Source: Oscillospiraceae bacterium (GTDB lineage Bacteria; Bacillota; Clostridia; Saccharofermentanales; Saccharofermentanaceae). From it: a stretch of DNA of 64,000 bases. The stretch's first letter is position 1; the number at the start of each line of letters is the position of its first letter. A program made the position numbers and the translations under genes. This document shows, piece by piece, positions 61,120-64,000 of the stretch. The notes under the pieces are model-generated. The model made no database searches and was not told where the DNA came from. It saw only the letters and a program-made list of their open reading frames with translations. The stretch spans positions 55,237-119,236 of the forward strand of contig CACZGS010000013.1 of assembly GCA_902780785.1 (NCBI GenBank). The letters are read 5' to 3'.

Positions 61120-61158
61120 CAAAAAGGGCACCTCGTAAGAGATGCCCTTGTGTTTTTT
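61120..61158. terminator. Bidirectional terminator
   Basis: AAGGGCAcCTC and GAGATGCCCTT-type arms around GTAAGA, with TTTTTT on the plus strand side and TTTTTGTTTG on the minus strand. It serves GH43 and possibly the structured RNA. Confidence 0.85.
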
Positions 61159-61168
61159 AGATTACTTA

Positions 61169-62152
61169 TCAGCCTTCGTGATCGTAAGGATGGATCGTCT
61201 CGATCGTGCCGTCTTCTGCGATGTTGAGCTTTGTGAACTTGACGCTTCTCTTGTGTGAGCAGCCGCCGGATCTCTTAGCATCGTGATAGAAGAGATACCA
61301 CTCGCCGTCGATGTTAACGATGGAGTGATGTGTTGTCCAGCCGATAACAGGCTCCATGATCCTTCCCTTGTATGTGAAGGGACCTTCGGGTGATGTGCCT
61401 TCAGCATAGCAGAGGTAGTGTGTTGTACCTGTTGAGTATGAGAAATAATACTTGCCGTTGAACTTGTGCATCCACGGATCTTCGAAGTATCTTCTGTCCT
61501 CATCCTTAGCCTTGATGGGTTCACCGTTCTCGTCGAGGATAGTGATCATCTTGGGAGCAGCCTTATAAGCTGTCATGTCAGGTGTGAACTCAGCGACCAA
61601 GGGTCCTAAAGCCTTCTCGTCGCCTTCAGGACGGTGCTCATTGGGATTGAATGAGCCGGACTGCCACATTTCGAGCTGGCCGCCCCAGAGACCGCCGTTA
61701 TAGCACCAGATCTTGCCGTCATCGTCTAAGAGGACTGCAGGGTCAATGCTGTAGCTTCCCTGAATGTAATTCTCCTGAGGCTTGAAGGGACCTACAGGTG
61801 AATCGGACTCAGCAACGCCGATCCTGAAGATGTCGTCCTTGTCCTTTGCAGGGAAAACAAGATAGTACTTGCCGTTTGTATAGACAGCATCAGGTGCCCA
61901 GAGCTGTCTTGATACCCACGGGATATCATCTTCGCTGATAGCTACGCCGTTGTCGACGCACTCGCTGTCAAGGCTGTCCATAGAAAGGATGTGATAATCC
62001 TTCATTACATACTGCTCGCCGTCGTCATCCTCAGGGATGTCCAGATCTTCGTCATGTGAAGGATAGATATAGATCTTACCGTTGAAAACATGTGCGGAAG
62101 GATCTGCCGTGTAGATGTTGGTAACAAGGTCTTTACGCTCGTTCTTTTTCAT
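61169..62152 (-). CDS. Glycoside hydrolase family 43 (arabinanase/xylosidase type)
   Basis: 327 residues, no signal peptide. Five-bladed beta-propeller signatures: the base Asp in TADPSAHVFNGKIYIY, middle Asp in SIDPAVLL and acid Glu in YFEDPWMHKFNGKYY. GH43 cleaves alpha-arabinosyl or beta-xylosyl ends; the cytosolic location and neighbouring pentose genes suggest action on imported oligosaccharides. The start is ATG 62152, after AAGAGG. Two TTGCTA motifs (62229 and 62251, 21 bases apart) lie upstream of a TTTACA-18-TACTAT promoter. Confidence 0.92.
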   Translation of the reverse strand: MKKNERKDLVTNIYTADPSAHVFNGKIYIYPSHDEDLDIPEDDDGEQYVMKDYHILSMDSLDSECVDNGVAISEDDIPWVSRQLWAPDAVYTNGKYYLVFPAKDKDDIFRIGVAESDSPVGPFKPQENYIQGSYSIDPAVLLDDDGKIWCYNGGLWGGQLEMWQSGSFNPNEHRPEGDEKALGPLVAEFTPDMTAYKAAPKMITILDENGEPIKAKDEDRRYFEDPWMHKFNGKYYFSYSTGTTHYLCYAEGTSPEGPFTYKGRIMEPVIGWTTHHSIVNIDGEWYLFYHDAKRSGGCSHKRSVKFTKLNIAEDGTIETIHPYDHEG

Positions 62153-62228
62153 AGGCACCTCTTGTTCACTTATAAAATAGTTCGTATCTTTGATAGTAAC
62201 ATTTAATAAGCGTATTTGTAAAACTTTT

Positions 62229-62260
62229 ATTGCTAAAAGATATACCTATCTTGCTATTTC
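62229..62260. promoter_or_regulatory. Candidate AraC-type operator upstream of GH43
   Basis: TTGCTA at 62230 and 62251 are 21 bases apart (two helical turns) and upstream of the GH43 promoter, as expected for activator half-sites. On the gene strand they read TAGCAA. Confidence 0.5.
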
Positions 62261-62261
62261 T

Positions 62262-62732
62262 TTAGCCGGCCTGTTTTCGCGAATTGTATTCATTAAGCTT
62301 GTCAGTATAGACTTTCGAGCGCTTTCTCATGATGAACACATCAATCAGGATACAGGTTATATAGCAAATTAGGACAAATATGCCAAGTATCGTCCACAGG
62401 GCTGCCGTTCCGTTGCCGGTAAAGATATCCATCCAGTAGAACATCAGGATCTCAACGGGTATGAACAGGACAAAGAATACCGTTAAGTCTAATACGAATC
62501 CTCTCTTCCTCATTATTTTCGAGAAGAACGCGAAAACAAAACATGCCGAACCCCATGCGCAGAGTGCCAGAAGCTTTAAAAGAGTTTCACATTTAATTGA
62601 ATAGCCAACAGCTACCCTAAAATCAAGACCTGCGTATAGGATACCCACTAGAGCGCTGCATAGCACGAGCCACGAATATGAGAACGCCAGCGCATTTCTG
62701 AAATAAACCAGTAATTTCTTTATGTCTTCCAT
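62262..62732 (-). CDS. DUF3021-like membrane protein
   Basis: 156 residues with four predicted helices (about 18-35, 45-65, 80-100, 110-130) and a basic C-terminus. It matches the size and topology of the DUF3021 proteins that are regularly encoded beside small LytTR regulators; this call relies on neighbourhood as well as pattern. The four-base gap to the LytTR gene suggests coupling. It may modulate the regulator's activity. Confidence 0.7.
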   Translation of the reverse strand: MEDIKKLLVYFRNALAFSYSWLVLCSALVGILYAGLDFRVAVGYSIKCETLLKLLALCAWGSACFVFAFFSKIMRKRGFVLDLTVFFVLFIPVEILMFYWMDIFTGNGTAALWTILGIFVLICYITCILIDVFIMRKRSKVYTDKLNEYNSRKQAG

Positions 62733-62736
62733 ATTA

Positions 62737-63174
62737 TCAATCCAATCCGATCAATGCCTTCAGCTGCTTAACATTTCTTCTTGAGATCACGACCACTTCC
62801 CCGTTCGTAAGTGTCGCAAGGATATTGCGCGTGACCTCAGGCTTAAGTCTGGTGATCTTATTGAGGTTTACGATCACTGATTTCGAGCACCTGAAAAATG
62901 TCTTCTCATCCAAAACAGTCTCAAGTTCATAGAGTTTCTTATCTGTTTCATATACGTTGTTTGGAGTATAAAGGAAAGTCTTCTTATCAACTGCTTCGAT
63001 GTAAAGGATCTGCTCGAGAGCAATATTATGGGTCTGCCCATTGGCAGCACCCATAATACGCTCGTCAAATCGTCTGATGTACCGTTCGAGACGCTCAGTC
63101 TCGGCTGTCACTTCATGGCAGTGTATCTCGACTGCTGTACCTGATTCGATGTCTTTCTTGATCGTGACCTGCAT
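62737..63174 (-). CDS. LytTR-domain DNA-binding regulator
   Basis: 145 residues. The C-terminal about 95 residues are LytTR: ILYIEAVDKKTFLYT, FFRCSKSVIVNLNKI and NGEVVVISRRNVKQLKA. The N-terminal 40 are a short amphipathic segment. It lacks a receiver domain, as is usual for LytTR-DUF3021 pairs. The candidate operator at 63889-63922 (two copies spaced 21) lies upstream of its operon, so autoregulation is likely. Confidence 0.92.
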   Translation of the reverse strand: MQVTIKKDIESGTAVEIHCHEVTAETERLERYIRRFDERIMGAANGQTHNIALEQILYIEAVDKKTFLYTPNNVYETDKKLYELETVLDEKTFFRCSKSVIVNLNKITRLKPEVTRNILATLTNGEVVVISRRNVKQLKALIGLD

Positions 63175-63206
63175 CCATGACTCCTATTTCCCCAGATTTA
63201 GAATCA

Positions 63207-63818
63207 TTATAATTCATCCTTTGACATTTGCGCACGGTCAAGTTTCCTGCATTCTATCATCAGCAGCACAGACATAACGATCTGGCAGACGATCATAAAG
63301 AGGCCAACATAGATCTCGGGAGCAAAGATCGATATGATCATCGCGCCGAGAGTCGTAACTATCGATGTAACAAAATATGTCTTGCTCTCATAGAGCCATG
63401 AGAACGGCAGCAGGTGCGCTCCGAATACCATCGCGAAAAGCATCAGCATCGCTTCCGGCTTCTGTGAGAATGACCACATGACGATAAGCAGATACAGCAT
63501 CTGATTCATTGTGTTGAGCAATCCCAATTTGTTGAAAGGATTCTGAAACTTAAAGAATATCTTTGCACCGGTGATAAGTGAGAAGATCACAGCGCCCGGC
63601 ATCAGGAATGATGTGCAGTAGAACGTGTAAAGGTTCTTAGTCATGATGTCCACGGGAAGCGTTCTTACAATCGTAATAGCTGTCCAGATGACGACCGATG
63701 TCAGCATGAAAGGCAGTCCCTTCTTCTGAAGCTTCATGGCCTCTGTCTTAAGCTCTCTGTAATCTGTGCTGAGCGACCCGCTCTTTGCCTTGATGTTTGT
63801 GTTTGTAATGTCTGTCAT
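63207..63818 (-). CDS. Multi-helix membrane protein, DUF7010-like
   Basis: 203 residues, about six helices. The motifs GLPFMLTSVVIWTAI, MPGAVIFSLITG, FNKLGLLN and GAHLLPFSWLYES have the order of a family I recall as DUF7010; moderate confidence. The start at 63818 follows AAGGAGG by nine bases; a longer upstream frame has no site and covers the operator. First gene of the LytTR operon (33-base gap to the LytTR gene). Confidence 0.65.
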   Translation of the reverse strand: MTDITNTNIKAKSGSLSTDYRELKTEAMKLQKKGLPFMLTSVVIWTAITIVRTLPVDIMTKNLYTFYCTSFLMPGAVIFSLITGAKIFFKFQNPFNKLGLLNTMNQMLYLLIVMWSFSQKPEAMLMLFAMVFGAHLLPFSWLYESKTYFVTSIVTTLGAMIISIFAPEIYVGLFMIVCQIVMSVLLMIECRKLDRAQMSKDEL

Positions 63819-63846
63819 TTTCTTGTACCTCCTTGGTTTTGAGGTC

Positions 63847-63875
63847 ATTCTATCGGGATGGTTTGCGACGCTCAA
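63847..63875 (-). promoter_or_regulatory. Promoter of the LytTR operon
   Basis: TTGAGC (63870-63875), 17 bases, TAGAAT (63847-63852) on the minus strand. Confidence 0.72.
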
Positions 63876-63888
63876 CGATTCGAGGCGC

Positions 63889-63922
63889 AAGCGGTACAAG
63901 GATGGGAGTAAGTGGTACAAAG
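63889..63922. promoter_or_regulatory. Candidate LytTR operator, two direct repeats
   Basis: AAGCGGTACAAGG (63889-63901) and AAGTGGTACAAAG (63910-63922) are direct repeats 21 bases apart, just upstream of the -35. The two-turn spacing fits LytTR dimer binding. Confidence 0.7.
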
Positions 63923-64000
63923 GGACGGTTTTTCGAGCCTGCACAGGCATCAACTGACCGCACAATGCTTACAGATCACGGGCATCATTACTTATAGAAC

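Overview
The window looks like a chromosomal segment of an anaerobic, low-to-mid GC Bacillota (Clostridia class), probably a plant-polysaccharide-degrading gut or rumen bacterium. Supporting signs are strong AGGAGG-type ribosome binding sites, sigma-A-like promoters, RNase J, a bifunctional RelA/SpoT, split transketolase, a free-standing methionine synthase reactivation protein, a TPP riboswitch, an S21 gene, and a set of xylan/arabinan utilisation genes (GH3, GH43, sugar ABC importer, YesL-like protein, xylulokinase). The genus is not determinable by eye. I saw no phage, insertion sequence, CRISPR array, rRNA or tRNA gene.

Layout. 1-3784 (+): methionine synthesis, with metF (5' end outside the window), a MetH reactivation-domain protein and a MetH that lacks that domain. 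3787-8142 (-): a small membrane protein, a tautomerase and four poorly known proteins. 8301-9972 (-): a TPP riboswitch controlling a protein that fuses a ThiT-type thiamine S-component to an aquaporin. 9993-14333 (-): a MATE exporter, then a hexapeptide acyltransferase, an M24 peptidase and an alpha/beta-hydrolase-fold protein in one overlapping operon. 14557-15312 (+): an AraC regulator. 15396-15728: array A of hairpins. 15747-23344 (-): proS, transglutaminase/LRR protein, and an ABC export-type system with a large extracellular coiled coil. 23625-26529 (+): a secreted SH3/3D-domain protein and RNase J. 26574-26758: array B. 26786-31514 (-): recJ-relA. 31715-31906: array C, upstream of a possible PD-(D/E)XK protein. 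32814-37747 (-): rpsU, then a promoter-led operon of a prepilin-peptidase-like protein, an epimerase and two paralogous membrane glycosyltransferases.

37884-51396 is a pentose/xylo-oligosaccharide utilisation region: GH3 glycosidase divergent from an AraC regulator, a binding protein with two permeases (no ATPase gene), a YesL-like protein, and an operon xylB - DUF4867-like - FucI-fold isomerase - transketolase N half - transketolase C half. A GH43 enzyme lies further right (61169-62152). A short TTGCTA-type motif recurs upstream of GH3, GH43 and xylB, with TTGCT copies upstream of the binding protein, and may mark a regulon. Between are carB, a secreted nuclease, an acyltransferase-3 protein, a TPM-like membrane protein, a cupin, a FliB-like protein and a long Gly/Ser-rich surface protein. 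A promoter-led structured RNA candidate sits at 60976-61110. The right end is a LytTR regulator/membrane protein operon with its own promoter and a matching direct-repeat operator.

The most unusual items are (1) the riboswitch-controlled ThiT-aquaporin fusion, (2) three intergenic hairpin arrays built on two unrelated arm sequences yet all with a 73-74 bp period, and (3) the structured RNA at 60976-61110.
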